Assembly: GCA_023667165.1 (NCBI GenBank)
Contig: JAMPAO010000007.1
Span: 1 to 53,842, forward strand
Length of the DNA stretch: 53,842 nt
Reading direction: 5' to 3'
Origin: Ruminococcus sp.
Lineage (GTDB): Bacteria; Bacillota; Clostridia; Oscillospirales; Ruminococcaceae
Positions within the stretch are counted from its first letter, which is position 1, and every line of letters starts with the position of its first letter. Both the position numbers and the translations under genes were made by a program. Of the stretch, positions 25,229 to 34,254 are shown in pieces. The notes below the pieces were generated by a model. The model ran no database searches. It saw only the letters and a list, made by a program, of their open reading frames with translations, and was not told the origin of the DNA.

Positions 25229-25267
25229 CCGCAGAGCTTTGAACCGCATAATTCTGAAAAAGGACTG

Positions 25268-25948
25268 ATGATTGTGAACGAACAGATCATATTAAAGGCG
25301 GAAAACCTATGCAAGACCTACGGCACGGGAAGCGCCGCCGTAAAGGCTCTCGACGATGTGAGCATTGAAATAAAGAAAGGCGAATTTACCGCGGTCGTCG
25401 GTCAGAGCGGAAGCGGAAAATCCACCCTGCTGCATATGCTGGGAGCTATGGATTATCCCGACTCGGGCAGCCTGACGGTAGACGGGACCGACGTTTTTTC
25501 CCTGAACGACGAGGCATTGGCGCAGTACCGCCGCCAAAAGGTAGGTTTTGTTTTCCAGTTTTTCAACCTCCTTCCCGTTATGACCGCAAAGGAGAATATC
25601 CTTATCCCCACATCTCTTGACGGCAGGGACGCCGACGAGGCTTACTTAAACGAGCTGGCGGAAACCATGGGCATTTCCGACAGGCTCAGCCACTACCCTC
25701 ATCAGCTTTCGGGCGGTCAGCAGCAGCGCGTGGCGATCGCCCGTGCAATGATCGCAAGACCCGCCGTGATCCTGGCTGACGAGCCTACGGGAAACCTGGA
25801 TTCCGCTTCGGGAACGGAGATAATCAGCCTGCTCAGATCCACTATCAAAAAGTACGGGCAGACGCTTATCCTCATCACCCACGATAACCGCATCGCCGAG
25901 CAGGCTGACCGTATAATTACCATAAGCGACGGAAAAATTATGGAATGA
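25268..25948 (+). CDS. ABC transporter ATP-binding protein (LolD/MacB-like)
   Basis: The 226-residue ATPase shows Walker A GQSGSGKST, Q-loop FQFFNLLPVM, signature LSGGQQQR and Walker B VILADEPTGNLD. The subfamily is that of MacB/LolD/FtsE-type ATPases that work with FtsX-like permeases in antimicrobial-peptide resistance or lipoprotein release. No permease gene follows; the next gene encodes a SHOCT protein behind its own promoter. It follows the LytTR regulator by 39 nt. The start may be ATG 25268 or GTG 25274, which has the better spacing (9 nt) from AGGA. Confidence 0.9.
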   Translation: MIVNEQIILKAENLCKTYGTGSAAVKALDDVSIEIKKGEFTAVVGQSGSGKSTLLHMLGAMDYPDSGSLTVDGTDVFSLNDEALAQYRRQKVGFVFQFFNLLPVMTAKENILIPTSLDGRDADEAYLNELAETMGISDRLSHYPHQLSGGQQQRVAIARAMIARPAVILADEPTGNLDSASGTEIISLLRSTIKKYGQTLILITHDNRIAEQADRIITISDGKIME

Positions 25949-26015
25949 TCGGTTACATTTGTTTAAGATTACCAAAAAAACAACGCTTTTTTATCATTTA
26001 TATTTTCAAAACTAT

Positions 26016-26044
26016 TTGACAACAAAATCATAATATGCTATAAT
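26016..26044 (+). promoter_or_regulatory. Promoter of the SHOCT-domain gene
   Basis: TTGACA (26016-26021), 17 bp, TATAAT (26039-26044) with an extended TGC. Confidence 0.85.
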
Positions 26045-26099
26045 AAATATGGTGATGTGATATCCCCATTTTTATGAAATTATGAATGGAGTAATGAGA

Positions 26100-27161
26100 A
26101 TGAGCAGCCAGATAAATTCAAGCGTTTACAGCGAAAAAAAAATTGCCGCATACGAATCCCTGTTTAAGGAATCCGCTTTGGCAAAGCCTCAGGAAGTTTA
26201 TCTTACGATCACGGTGGCTCATCTTTTCGGTCAGGCGTATATTATGGAGCAGCAGGGAACGCAGGAGGGCGATCCCGTTTATGCTCGGTTCGTCTGCTCC
26301 CTTGAAGAGATCTCCAAGGTATATATCAATGAAAACGTAAAGGCAAGTCCTCTTTTTATCCAGTGCGATACGGACGTCAAGGGCGTTATCCACCGCAAAA
26401 GGATAATCGTGCCCTGCCTTGAAAACGTGGCGTCTATTGTGGATCAGATAGAGCAGGTCAGAGCCGCTCATATGGAAAAATACGAAGCCGCACAGGAGCG
26501 TGAAAAGCAGAAAAAACGCGAATTTCTGGAGGCTGCCCGTATGGCTGAGCAGTTAGAAAACGAAGCCAAAAAGGAAAATATACATTCAGAGCTTCCCAAA
26601 CCCGCAAGAACACCCCTGTCCGCACAGGCGCTGAGCAGCGGCGTTGAGGAATCCTTTAAGGCTCTTGAGGCAATAAGTACGATCAAGCCGCAGGAGCCTG
26701 CTGTGCCGAAAGCACCGGAAAAGTCCGCCGCGCCCGAAAAGGCGGAGGAAAAAGCGGCAGAACCCGCACCCTCTGCGCCCGTTACGGCAGCTCCGCCTCA
26801 GAGCGAGGTCATGGACGAATTTCCCGAGATCGGCGGCGACGTACCGACGGCTGCCGAAAATGCACCCGCACACGAGATCCCCGAACCATCCGAGCCGGCA
26901 CCCGCAGAGGAAGCAAAGCCGGAGCCTGCTCCGATACCGGAGGAAAAACCCGAGCCTGCCGTTAAGGTAAAACCCGCTCATGTGACAAAACCCGTTCCGG
27001 CGCCCTCCGCCGCACCGAGAGTAAATCCCTCGGGAAAGGCGGTAGCGTTAAGCGAGTTCGAGGAGAGCGTAAGAAGCCTGAAAAGCAGACTGGACAGCAA
27101 CGAGATATCACGGGAGGAATATACGGCGGAGCGCAAAAGGCTGCTTGCCGGTTTATATTGA
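26100..27161 (+). CDS. Protein with N-terminal unknown domain, Pro/Ala/Glu linker and C-terminal SHOCT domain
   Basis: The 353-residue cytoplasmic protein has a folded N-terminal part (about 1-125, PH-like in feel: VYLTITVAHLFGQAYIM, IHRKRIIVPCLENVASI). A charged helix follows (about 128-165, rich in E/K/Q), then a 140-residue Pro/Ala/Glu linker, then a 35-residue SHOCT module (SVRSLKSRLDSNEISREEY). SHOCT domains end many bacterial proteins and may mediate oligomerisation. ATG 26100 is chosen because GGAG (26088-26091) lies 8 nt upstream. Function unknown. Confidence 0.8.
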   Translation: MSSQINSSVYSEKKIAAYESLFKESALAKPQEVYLTITVAHLFGQAYIMEQQGTQEGDPVYARFVCSLEEISKVYINENVKASPLFIQCDTDVKGVIHRKRIIVPCLENVASIVDQIEQVRAAHMEKYEAAQEREKQKKREFLEAARMAEQLENEAKKENIHSELPKPARTPLSAQALSSGVEESFKALEAISTIKPQEPAVPKAPEKSAAPEKAEEKAAEPAPSAPVTAAPPQSEVMDEFPEIGGDVPTAAENAPAHEIPEPSEPAPAEEAKPEPAPIPEEKPEPAVKVKPAHVTKPVPAPSAAPRVNPSGKAVALSEFEESVRSLKSRLDSNEISREEYTAERKRLLAGLY

Positions 27162-27176
27162 TACGGATCTGCATAA

Positions 27177-27210
27177 AAGCTGCCGTCCTTATTATAAGGG
27201 ACGGCGGCTT
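27177..27210 (+). terminator. Terminator after the SHOCT gene
   Basis: GCCGTCC / GGGACGGC stem, extended by AAGC/GCTT, followed by AATTTCTAATTTTTT. Confidence 0.7.
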
Positions 27211-27255
27211 AATTTCTAATTTTTTGTTAAAAATATATAAAATTATAAAATCCCC

Positions 27256-27284
27256 TTGCAATTTGAGATCATATGTGATATAAT
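27256..27284 (+). promoter_or_regulatory. Promoter of rpmB
   Basis: TTGCAA (27256-27261), 17 bp, TATAAT (27279-27284). Confidence 0.8.
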
Positions 27285-27359
27285 AGGTGTATTGCAAAAA
27301 TGTCCCGCTGTTTTCGGGCATAAAACGCTTGACTTTTCGAATTAAGGAGGTGCAGCCCA

Positions 27360-27548
27360 ATGGCAAAGTGCGATATTTGCGGAAAGGGCGTTACTTTCGG
27401 TATTAAGGTTTCCCACTCCCACCGCCGCTCCAACAGAGCATGGAAACCCAATGTAAAGCGTGTAAAGGCTATAGTTGACGGCACACCTATGCATATCCAT
27501 GTATGCACAAGATGTCTCCGTTCCGGCAAGGTAACACGTGCTGTCTGA
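27360..27548 (+). CDS. rpmB: 50S ribosomal protein L28
   Basis: The 62-residue protein is typical of L28 (MAKCDICGKGVTFG; HRRSNRAWKPN). It has the zinc-binding cysteine pairs C4/C7 and CTRC near the C-terminus, so it is the zinc-containing (C+) form. It binds 23S rRNA in the large subunit. The ribosome site AAGGAGGTG precedes ATG 27360. It is monocistronic with its own promoter and a strong terminator. Confidence 0.97.
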   Translation: MAKCDICGKGVTFGIKVSHSHRRSNRAWKPNVKRVKAIVDGTPMHIHVCTRCLRSGKVTRAV

Positions 27549-27592
27549 TATAGGACGGCTTAAATAACCGAATTGTACGTACAAAAAAAGGA

Positions 27593-27639
27593 TGCCTGTA
27601 CTTGCATAAGCTGCAAGTATACGGGCGTTTCTTTTTTTA
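27593..27639 (+). terminator. Terminator after rpmB
   Basis: GCCTGTACTTGCA / TGCAAGTATACGGGC stem followed by TTTCTTTTTTT. The A-run at 27582-27588 may let it serve the convergent M50 gene as well. Confidence 0.88.
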
Positions 27640-27654
27640 TGCGCATACCGCTCT

Positions 27655-28245
27655 TTACAGCTCTCCGCGCCTGTCGATAACGCCCTCGATCACGATCATG
27701 GCAAGGGTCAGGGGCAGGGTAAAGCTGACAGAACCCTTTGAAAGGAAGAAAACGACTGCGGCGGCTCCGCAAATAAGCTCTATCCCTCTCATGCAATGGG
27801 AAACGTCCGAGGCGGGGTTTGTCCTCTCCGCCGCCGTCATAATTATCCTCCCCCCGTCCAGAGAGGGCAGGGGCAGGAGATTGAAAAGCATGAGCGCCAG
27901 GTTTATCATGGCAAACAGCCGCGCCCCCGCCGCGCTCGATACGATAAACAGAATGAGATTGACAAAGCACCCTCCCGCCAGTATAAAAAGCTCCCCCGCC
28001 GTATCGCCGCCGCAAGGCTCTGTACGGCGTTTTAACGCTATCCCTCCGCTGTAGAAAACGATCCGCTCCGCCCTTGCGCCGCAAAGCCTCATAGCCAGCA
28101 AATGCCCCGCCTCGTGAAGCAGGCAAGCGGCAAGGGACATGGCGGCGGCAGCCGAACCGGAGCTTTGCTGGATAAGGATCACCGCCCACACCGCGAAAAA
28201 TCCGAAGGTAAATCTTACCCGCACGCCCCGCACATAAAATTCCAT
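27655..28245 (-). CDS. M50 family site-2-type zinc metalloprotease (SpoIVFB-like)
   Basis: The 196-residue integral membrane protease has the zinc motif H44-E45-A-G-H48 in the second membrane helix and the third ligand D130 in LPLPSLDGGR. Several hydrophobic helices surround them. Its small size and order of motifs resemble SpoIVFB, which cuts pro-sigma-K during sporulation, and related short M50 proteins; no sporulation genes are next to it. The ribosome site (GGGTGG) is weak. It is convergent with rpmB. Confidence 0.85.
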   Translation of the reverse strand: MEFYVRGVRVRFTFGFFAVWAVILIQQSSGSAAAAMSLAACLLHEAGHLLAMRLCGARAERIVFYSGGIALKRRTEPCGGDTAGELFILAGGCFVNLILFIVSSAAGARLFAMINLALMLFNLLPLPSLDGGRIIMTAAERTNPASDVSHCMRGIELICGAAAVVFFLSKGSVSFTLPLTLAMIVIEGVIDRRGEL

Positions 28246-28504
28246 AATAAACCACCCGATTAAAAATTTATGCGCTCTTTTCCGTAAAAATACTTCCCAA
28301 AAAGGCTATAAATATCGTAATAATATCAAACAGTTACAAACAGGTTACATAAATCATCATAAGTTACAAAACGGTAACGCAAAATCCGTCCGTTTATCTC
28401 CGCAAAAACGAAAATTTGTACAGAATGCCATTAAATACATAATCGTTTGGTGAAATTCCGTAAAAAATGATTATCGGAAAATGCTTTTATTTTGTACCTT
28501 GATG
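28246..28504. other. Gap with repeated GTTACA boxes upstream of murA
   Basis: GTTACA occurs at 28333, 28344 and 28363, with an inverted GGTAAC at about 28373. The spacing is irregular (11 and 19 bp). They could be operator half-sites for murA or for the divergent M50 gene. No gene is seen here. Confidence 0.4.
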
Positions 28505-28513
28505 TGGTATAAT
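28505..28513 (+). promoter_or_regulatory. Extended -10 promoter of murA
   Basis: TGGTATAAT gives an extended -10; there is no good -35 at the right distance. Confidence 0.5.
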
Positions 28514-28611
28514 ATATAGTGCGAAAAATCAGACAAGTTTTGTATGCAGTAAACTTATTTTATGCGGTATATTACGGTTTGCCGCAGTATATAAACGGGA
28601 GAGTTTGTGTT

Positions 28612-29907
28612 TTGGAGAAATTTGTGATAAAGGGCGGCCGCCGCCTTGAAGGCGAGGTAACGGTAAGCGGAGCGAAAAACGCCGTGGTGGCTATAATCCC
28701 CGCCGTTATACTTGCGGACGGTCCGTGTATATTGGAGAATATCCCCAATATCAGCGACGTGTCCATTTCCTTAAGGATACTGTATGAGATGGGCGCGGAT
28801 GTGACGCTGCTTGAAAAAAACGTGTACAGAATCGACGCTACAATGATAAAGGATCCCATTGTACCCTATGAGCTCGCCAGACATATGCGGGCTTCATACT
28901 ATTTTTTGGGCACTCTTCTGGGCAAATTCGGCAGAGCGAGGGTATCGATGCCGGGCGGCTGCTATCTGGGGGACAGACCCATAGATCAGCACTTGAAAGC
29001 CTTTTCCGCGCTGGGAGCCTCCTGCACCCTTGACAACGGCATGATAGACATATGCTCCGACCACCTTATAGGCTCGCAGATATATTTTGACATAATCACC
29101 GTGGGAGCTACCATAAACGCCATGCTTGCGGCGGTAAAGGCAACGGGACTTACCATAATAGAAAACGCCGCAAAGGAGCCTCATATAGTAGACCTTGCCA
29201 ATTTCCTCAACTCCATGGGAGCGGACATCATGGGAGCGGGAACAGACGTTATCAAGATAAGGGGAGTAAAGCGGCTCAAGGGCGTAAGCTACGCCATAAT
29301 CCCCGACCAGATAGAGGCGGGTACGTATATGGTCGCGGCGGCGGCGACAAAGGGAAACGTGCTGATAAAGAACGTTATCCCAAAGCACTTGGAGTCTATC
29401 ACGGCAAAGCTTGCGAAAATAGGCGTGAACGTTGAGGAATTCGACGACAGCGTGCGTATATCCGTTGACGGACCTCTTGTAAAGACAAGCATAAAAACAA
29501 TGCCTCACCCCGGATTTCCCACGGATATGCAGCCTCAGATATCCGCTCTGCTGTGCCTTGCGGAGGGGACAAGCATTGTCACCGACGAGATATTCAACAA
29601 CCGTTTCCGATACGTGGATCAGCTCCGCCGAATGGGCGCGGATATTTCCGTAGAGGGCAGAGTTGCGGTAATAGAGGGCGTGGGCAGGCTCATGGGCGCG
29701 CCCGTGACCGCTCCGGATCTCCGTGCGGGGGCGGCGCTGGTCATAGCGGGTCTTGCCGCGGGAGGCATTACCGAAATAGACGATATATATCATATCGAGC
29801 GCGGATATGAGGATCTGGAACAGAAGCTGCGGGCGTTGGGAGCGGATATAATAAAAAAATCCGTGCCCGGCAGCTCTGTGCGCGGTGTTGCGGGATATTC
29901 CCGCTGA
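28612..29907 (+). CDS. murA: UDP-N-acetylglucosamine 1-carboxyvinyltransferase
   Basis: The 431-residue enzyme makes the first committed step of peptidoglycan synthesis, moving enolpyruvate from PEP to UDP-GlcNAc. K22/N23 (SGAKN) and active-site C117 (PGGCYLG) are present, so it should be fosfomycin-sensitive; later motifs include HPGFPTDMQPQ and ENRF-like NNRFRYVDQL. The start is TTG 28612: CGGGAGAG lies 8 nt upstream and the protein then begins LEKFVIKGG, where the family begins. An in-frame ATG/GTG-type extension to 28519 has no ribosome site. Confidence 0.94.
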   Translation: MEKFVIKGGRRLEGEVTVSGAKNAVVAIIPAVILADGPCILENIPNISDVSISLRILYEMGADVTLLEKNVYRIDATMIKDPIVPYELARHMRASYYFLGTLLGKFGRARVSMPGGCYLGDRPIDQHLKAFSALGASCTLDNGMIDICSDHLIGSQIYFDIITVGATINAMLAAVKATGLTIIENAAKEPHIVDLANFLNSMGADIMGAGTDVIKIRGVKRLKGVSYAIIPDQIEAGTYMVAAAATKGNVLIKNVIPKHLESITAKLAKIGVNVEEFDDSVRISVDGPLVKTSIKTMPHPGFPTDMQPQISALLCLAEGTSIVTDEIFNNRFRYVDQLRRMGADISVEGRVAVIEGVGRLMGAPVTAPDLRAGAALVIAGLAAGGITEIDDIYHIERGYEDLEQKLRALGADIIKKSVPGSSVRGVAGYSR

Positions 29908-29911
29908 AAAC

Positions 29912-29949
29912 AAAACAGCGGCAGACATGGGACGTCTTGCCGCTGTTTT
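29912..29949 (+). terminator. Terminator after murA
   Basis: AAAACAGCGGCA / TGCCGCTGTTTT stem with an inner AGAC/GTCT pairing. Confidence 0.85.
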
Positions 29950-30279
29950 GGTAGCTGAATTTATAATTTTTCTTTGACTCAGAATAAATTATAAATCATT
30001 CTGAAAAAATAAAACATTATAAATTCCTCCCTTTTTATACTTTTGTTAAACTGCTGATTAAGGTGATTTGCGACCTACCTTCTTATCAACGGTTTCATTG
30101 TATATAATTGTATAACTCTGCTGATGAAAAAAAAGTCGAAATTTGTCGGCGAAAAAATTTTTTCGGCGGGATATGATATTTTTAATCGAAAAAACCATTA
30201 ACAAATGATTCTGTTCGTGCGAAAAGGCATATTGTATGAAGTGCTTTTACAGGTATCATGTGATATGAGGATCATATTT
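29950..30279. other. AT-rich gap before the histidine kinase
   Basis: The 330 bp are very AT-rich. TATAAT-like boxes exist around 30100, but I find no well-spaced promoter and no gene. Confidence 0.45.
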
Positions 30280-31626
30280 ATGAATGCAATTATTATTCTA
30301 CAGTTTATGACTACAGCGGCTCTGTCTGTACTTAATATGAGCCAAATAATCAAATATCTATCGGATATGCATAAATGCAGGCAAACTGTTGTGCTGTTTG
30401 TCTGCTATCTTGCTGACGCATTCGGCTTTATATTTGTTCAAATATATCAGCCGCACAACATTATACAAATTCCGTTATTTGCAGCCTACTACATACTGAT
30501 GTTTGCGACTGTAAAAAGGAGCTGCCGATATTCAATAAAAAGAACGTTATATGTTGTATGTACTTACTGCACCATTGAAGCAATAATTCAATCGGGAGTA
30601 TACATGAGCATTAACGGCATTTTCCATGTTAAAAATGAATTATTATTTGTTACTGCTGTTTCAATGTTTGTTAATATTTCAATCTTCCTGTTTATAAAGC
30701 TCACAACAAGAAGTTTCAAGGAAACGCTGTGTTCGTATGCGGAAACTATCTCCGCACCCGTATATTTCGTTATCCTGTCCGTACTGTTCATCAACTCCGC
30801 ACTGATCTCCAACCAAGCGGTAAGCATACAGCCTCAAAGCCGTTCCCTGCAGGCGGGCATAAACCGAACGCTGCTTGTGGCGTGTATGCTCCCCGTTCTT
30901 GCAATGGCGGCTCTGCTCCTGTTTAACACCGCCTCCGAAAAACGCTTCGAAAGCTCCGCGGTCATGCTGGAAATGCAGCTCGATATGCGGGACTTCCGCC
31001 TGCGCAGCCTGGAACAGCTAAACGCCGAGATAGCGGAGTTCAAGCACGATTACACGAACCATCTGCTATGCCTGCATTCCCTTGTGAACCGAAGCGATTA
31101 CGAAAACGCAAGGGTCTATATAGAAAACATCACCGGCAGGTGCCGTATCGGAGAGATCGTAAGGATATTTTCCGGCAATAAGGCGGCGGACGCCGTAATA
31201 TCGTCCAAATTTTCCTCCGTCCGCGCCCTGGGGATAAATACGGAGTTTTACGGGTGTATCTCCAAAAGCATTTCGCCGAACGACATAAGCGCCATACTTT
31301 TCAACGCCCTCGACAATGCCGCCGAAAGCTGCCGCAAAGCAGCGGGCGGCATTTCCCGACAGGCGATAAGGCTGCTGTGTATCCTCGACCGAGGGTTTCA
31401 GATAATCATCGTGTCAAATCCGTGCTGCGCCTGTCCGCCGTTCGTTCCCGATCCGAACCGCAGGGGGCGCGGCTGCGGACTGCGAATAATTAAAAAGACC
31501 GTCGGCATATACGGCGGATATGTGAGCGTAAAGCATACAAACAGTATGTTTACGCTCACACTCGGTTTTCCCGTAGGATCGCATACAGCCGCCGCCGCGG
31601 AAAAATATACAAAAACAATGTATTAA
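30280..31626 (+). CDS. AgrC/LytS-type sensor histidine kinase
   Basis: The 448-residue kinase has about six membrane helices in the first 215 residues, then a coiled coil and the kinase core. The H-box is FKHDYTNHL with H256, followed by the GHKL ATPase with N-box NALDNAAES (342-350) and G-box GRGCGLRII (about 396-404). This is the HPK10 type that senses peptides and pairs with LytTR regulators. GAGGAT lies 7 nt before ATG 30280. No regulator is adjacent; the LytTR regulator at 24470 is a possible partner. The first 450 bp are clearly more AT-rich than the rest of the gene. Confidence 0.88.
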   Translation: MNAIIILQFMTTAALSVLNMSQIIKYLSDMHKCRQTVVLFVCYLADAFGFIFVQIYQPHNIIQIPLFAAYYILMFATVKRSCRYSIKRTLYVVCTYCTIEAIIQSGVYMSINGIFHVKNELLFVTAVSMFVNISIFLFIKLTTRSFKETLCSYAETISAPVYFVILSVLFINSALISNQAVSIQPQSRSLQAGINRTLLVACMLPVLAMAALLLFNTASEKRFESSAVMLEMQLDMRDFRLRSLEQLNAEIAEFKHDYTNHLLCLHSLVNRSDYENARVYIENITGRCRIGEIVRIFSGNKAADAVISSKFSSVRALGINTEFYGCISKSISPNDISAILFNALDNAAESCRKAAGGISRQAIRLLCILDRGFQIIIVSNPCCACPPFVPDPNRRGRGCGLRIIKKTVGIYGGYVSVKHTNSMFTLTLGFPVGSHTAAAAEKYTKTMY

Positions 31627-31652
31627 TTTTTACCCCGCTGTCAAAAAAACAG

Positions 31653-31681
31653 TGGAAATTTGAAAAAAAATGTGCTATAAT
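31653..31681 (+). promoter_or_regulatory. Promoter of the sirtuin gene
   Basis: TGGAAA (31653-31658), 17 bp, TATAAT (31676-31681) with an extended TGC. Confidence 0.6.
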
Positions 31682-31716
31682 AGAAATGATACAGCACCGG
31701 AAAGGATGATCGTGCA

Positions 31717-32451
31717 ATGGCTATAACGGAAAATACCGTAAAATTAAAGGAATGGATCGAGCAGTCGGACAATATAGTGTTCTTCGGAGGCGCGGGAGTG
31801 TCTACCGAAAGCGGCATACCCGATTTCAGAAGCGTGGACGGACTTTACAATATGAAGTATAAGTATCCGCCGGAAACCATACTCAGCCACTCCTTTTTCT
31901 GCAATAATATAAGCGAGTTCTACGAGTTTTACAAGGACAAAATGCTCTGCCTGGACGCAAAGCCGAACAAGGCTCACCTTGCTCTGGCGAAGCTGGAGGA
32001 GATGGGCAAGCTTAAAGCCGTTATCACGCAGAACATCGACGGACTTCATCAGGCGGCGGGCAGCAAGGCAGTTTACGAGCTTCACGGCTCCGTTCACCGC
32101 AACTACTGCGTTCGCTGCGGAGCGGAGCATAACGCGGAATATATGAAGAACTCTCCCTTTATCCCCCAGTGCTCCAAGTGCGAGGGACTTCTGAAGCCGG
32201 ACGTCGTTCTTTACCAGGAGGGTCTTAATCAGCAGACGGTGGACGGCGCTGTGACCGCCATCGAAAACTGCGATATGCTGATAATAGGCGGCACATCTCT
32301 TGCGGTGTACCCCGCCAACAGCCTTATCGACTACTATCACGGAAATAAGCTGGCTCTCATAAACAAAACCCCCACCGACTACGACGGCAGAGCCGATCTG
32401 CTCATATCCGAGAGCATAGGAGAAACTCTCGATTACTGCGTGAACGGCTGA
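31717..32451 (+). CDS. cobB: NAD-dependent protein deacylase, Sir2 family
   Basis: The 244-residue sirtuin removes acetyl (or other acyl) groups from lysines using NAD+, releasing nicotinamide. Motifs: GAGVSTESGIPDFRS (25-39), TQNIDGLH (104-111), catalytic H123 (ELHGS), zinc cysteines C131/C134 and C152/C155, and GGTSLAVYPA (191-200). The ribosome site is GGAAAGGATG before ATG 31717. A lipoprotein gene and nadC follow on the same strand, so NAD use and NAD synthesis are near each other. Confidence 0.95.
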   Translation: MAITENTVKLKEWIEQSDNIVFFGGAGVSTESGIPDFRSVDGLYNMKYKYPPETILSHSFFCNNISEFYEFYKDKMLCLDAKPNKAHLALAKLEEMGKLKAVITQNIDGLHQAAGSKAVYELHGSVHRNYCVRCGAEHNAEYMKNSPFIPQCSKCEGLLKPDVVLYQEGLNQQTVDGAVTAIENCDMLIIGGTSLAVYPANSLIDYYHGNKLALINKTPTDYDGRADLLISESIGETLDYCVNG

Positions 32452-32475
32452 CCGTATCTCAAAGGAGCAACGTCC

Positions 32476-34233
32476 ATGAAAAAATTACATATAACGCGGG
32501 CTGCGGCTCTGCTCGCCGCTTTGGCGATGTCCTTTTCCGCCTGCTCCGGCAATAATGCCGCCAACGGGGAGGAAACCGCCGCGTCAGCCGAAAACGTCCC
32601 CCTTGAAGAGAGCTTCTACGTTTCGGCGGATAATGAAAATAACGGCGAAACCCAAGCCGAAACGGTATCGCCCGACGATTTGAACGGGATATGGCGGATA
32701 GACGCCGTTGATATAAATTCTTACCCCGCTTTCCAATTTGCGGTAATTGACGGCGATACCGCGTATTTACCCTCATTCGGCAGGATATATAAGGCTGAAA
32801 TTTCCTATGAAAACGGCAGCTTCTCCATTAACGGCAATGACCCCATAGCCGTCCGGATACAGGAGGACGGAAAACTGCACTTCCTCACGGAGAACGAAAG
32901 CATTACAATGAGGCGTTACACCGAGGAATGGGAGCTTACCTATGAGGAGCTGGAGGATACTTTTAAGGTGTACACATTGGATTCGGGAAATGATATTGCA
33001 GGCTTTATGGAGCTCAGAGGGGGCAAGGGTATGTATACTACGCTTGATACCGCCGCCCCTGCGGAAATATCCATTGACGGGAAAGAGATCACACTTGAAA
33101 TAGGCGGGAAAAAGACCGTGTACGATACATTTTTACTTGACGTCGACCCTACGGTGTCCGAACGGTTTATATATCTGCTCAACGGCAAAGAGATGATCTG
33201 CCTGTCCTCAGACATCGTGTTTGAATACAGCAATGCCGCTCCCATCGACGTTTACGCCGTTCCCTCCTCCTCTCCCGCCGTTCCCGTTGATATGCAGTCG
33301 CTGGAGGGCGACTGGTACCTCATAGAAACCCCCGAGAGCGTCTGCCGGTATACCTTTAACTCCGACGGCACGGCGGTCGCGGACAACGGCGAAGAACGGG
33401 AACAGATGGAATTTACGGCGGAAAACGGTCTGATAGAGCTTTATTTACCCGAGGAGGATTTTTTCGACCGTCAGTCCCTGGCGGCTGTGATACAGGACGG
33501 CATTATGTACATGGCCGATATGGGAATAAACACCGAGATCGTCAGGGAGGAGTATTTCCCCATAAAGGACGGTCAGACCGTTGACGAATACTTTACGGAG
33601 CTTGGCGAAAATTATATGCGCCTTACAAGGGAAAAACCCATACCTGCGGAGCAGCGGGACGTTATCGGCATATGGGTGGCAAGGAAATACGACGATCCGG
33701 ATTACGAGTACGAATACCGTGAAAATCTCGGGATAATAACCGAGGACGGTTTCACGGGGATCGACGAATGGGGAGATATCGATGATGTGCCGATCGGCTT
33801 TATAAACGGCAGGATCGTGGAGATCGGCGAGTTTCCCGAAAATATCACCCTGTCCGACGAGGACGTGTACGCTTGGTTCATAGGGGACAAGATCTATATG
33901 AGCACAGGCTTGGTCATGGAAAGGTACTCCCCCGTTACAGTCACAAGGGAGCTTCTCGACGGCGCGTATATGGATTATGCCGGCGACACCTTTGACATAT
34001 CCTATTTTAAGGGCGATAACCTGTATATTTACAATCCTTTTTTCGAAGAAGAGGAGCTCGGCATACCCTACAGGATCAAGGACAATAAAGTGATCCTGGA
34101 TATGCCGGACACACTTGTAAATTCCGACTATGCCTTTGACTGCTATATTACCGAAAGCTGCTGCTATCTCATATCCGACGGCACAAGTCCCGAACGGATA
34201 AGCATGACGTTCAGCCTTAAAGGAAGAAAATAA
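32476..34233 (+). CDS. Lipoprotein with repeated lipocalin-like modules
   Basis: The 585-residue protein has a lipoprotein signal peptide with cysteine 23 in a lipobox-like FSAC. The mature part appears to be four or so related beta-rich modules, each opening with a phrase like LNGIWRIDAVD, LEGDWYLIETPE or VIGIWVARKYDD. The modules resemble lipocalin-like/DUF-type immune or binding domains in Clostridia. It would be anchored on the outer face of the membrane. AAAGGAG precedes ATG 32476. Function unknown. Confidence 0.75.
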   Translation: MKKLHITRAAALLAALAMSFSACSGNNAANGEETAASAENVPLEESFYVSADNENNGETQAETVSPDDLNGIWRIDAVDINSYPAFQFAVIDGDTAYLPSFGRIYKAEISYENGSFSINGNDPIAVRIQEDGKLHFLTENESITMRRYTEEWELTYEELEDTFKVYTLDSGNDIAGFMELRGGKGMYTTLDTAAPAEISIDGKEITLEIGGKKTVYDTFLLDVDPTVSERFIYLLNGKEMICLSSDIVFEYSNAAPIDVYAVPSSSPAVPVDMQSLEGDWYLIETPESVCRYTFNSDGTAVADNGEEREQMEFTAENGLIELYLPEEDFFDRQSLAAVIQDGIMYMADMGINTEIVREEYFPIKDGQTVDEYFTELGENYMRLTREKPIPAEQRDVIGIWVARKYDDPDYEYEYRENLGIITEDGFTGIDEWGDIDDVPIGFINGRIVEIGEFPENITLSDEDVYAWFIGDKIYMSTGLVMERYSPVTVTRELLDGAYMDYAGDTFDISYFKGDNLYIYNPFFEEEELGIPYRIKDNKVILDMPDTLVNSDYAFDCYITESCCYLISDGTSPERISMTFSLKGRK

Positions 34234-34254
34234 GCAACGAAAGGAAAATACAAT

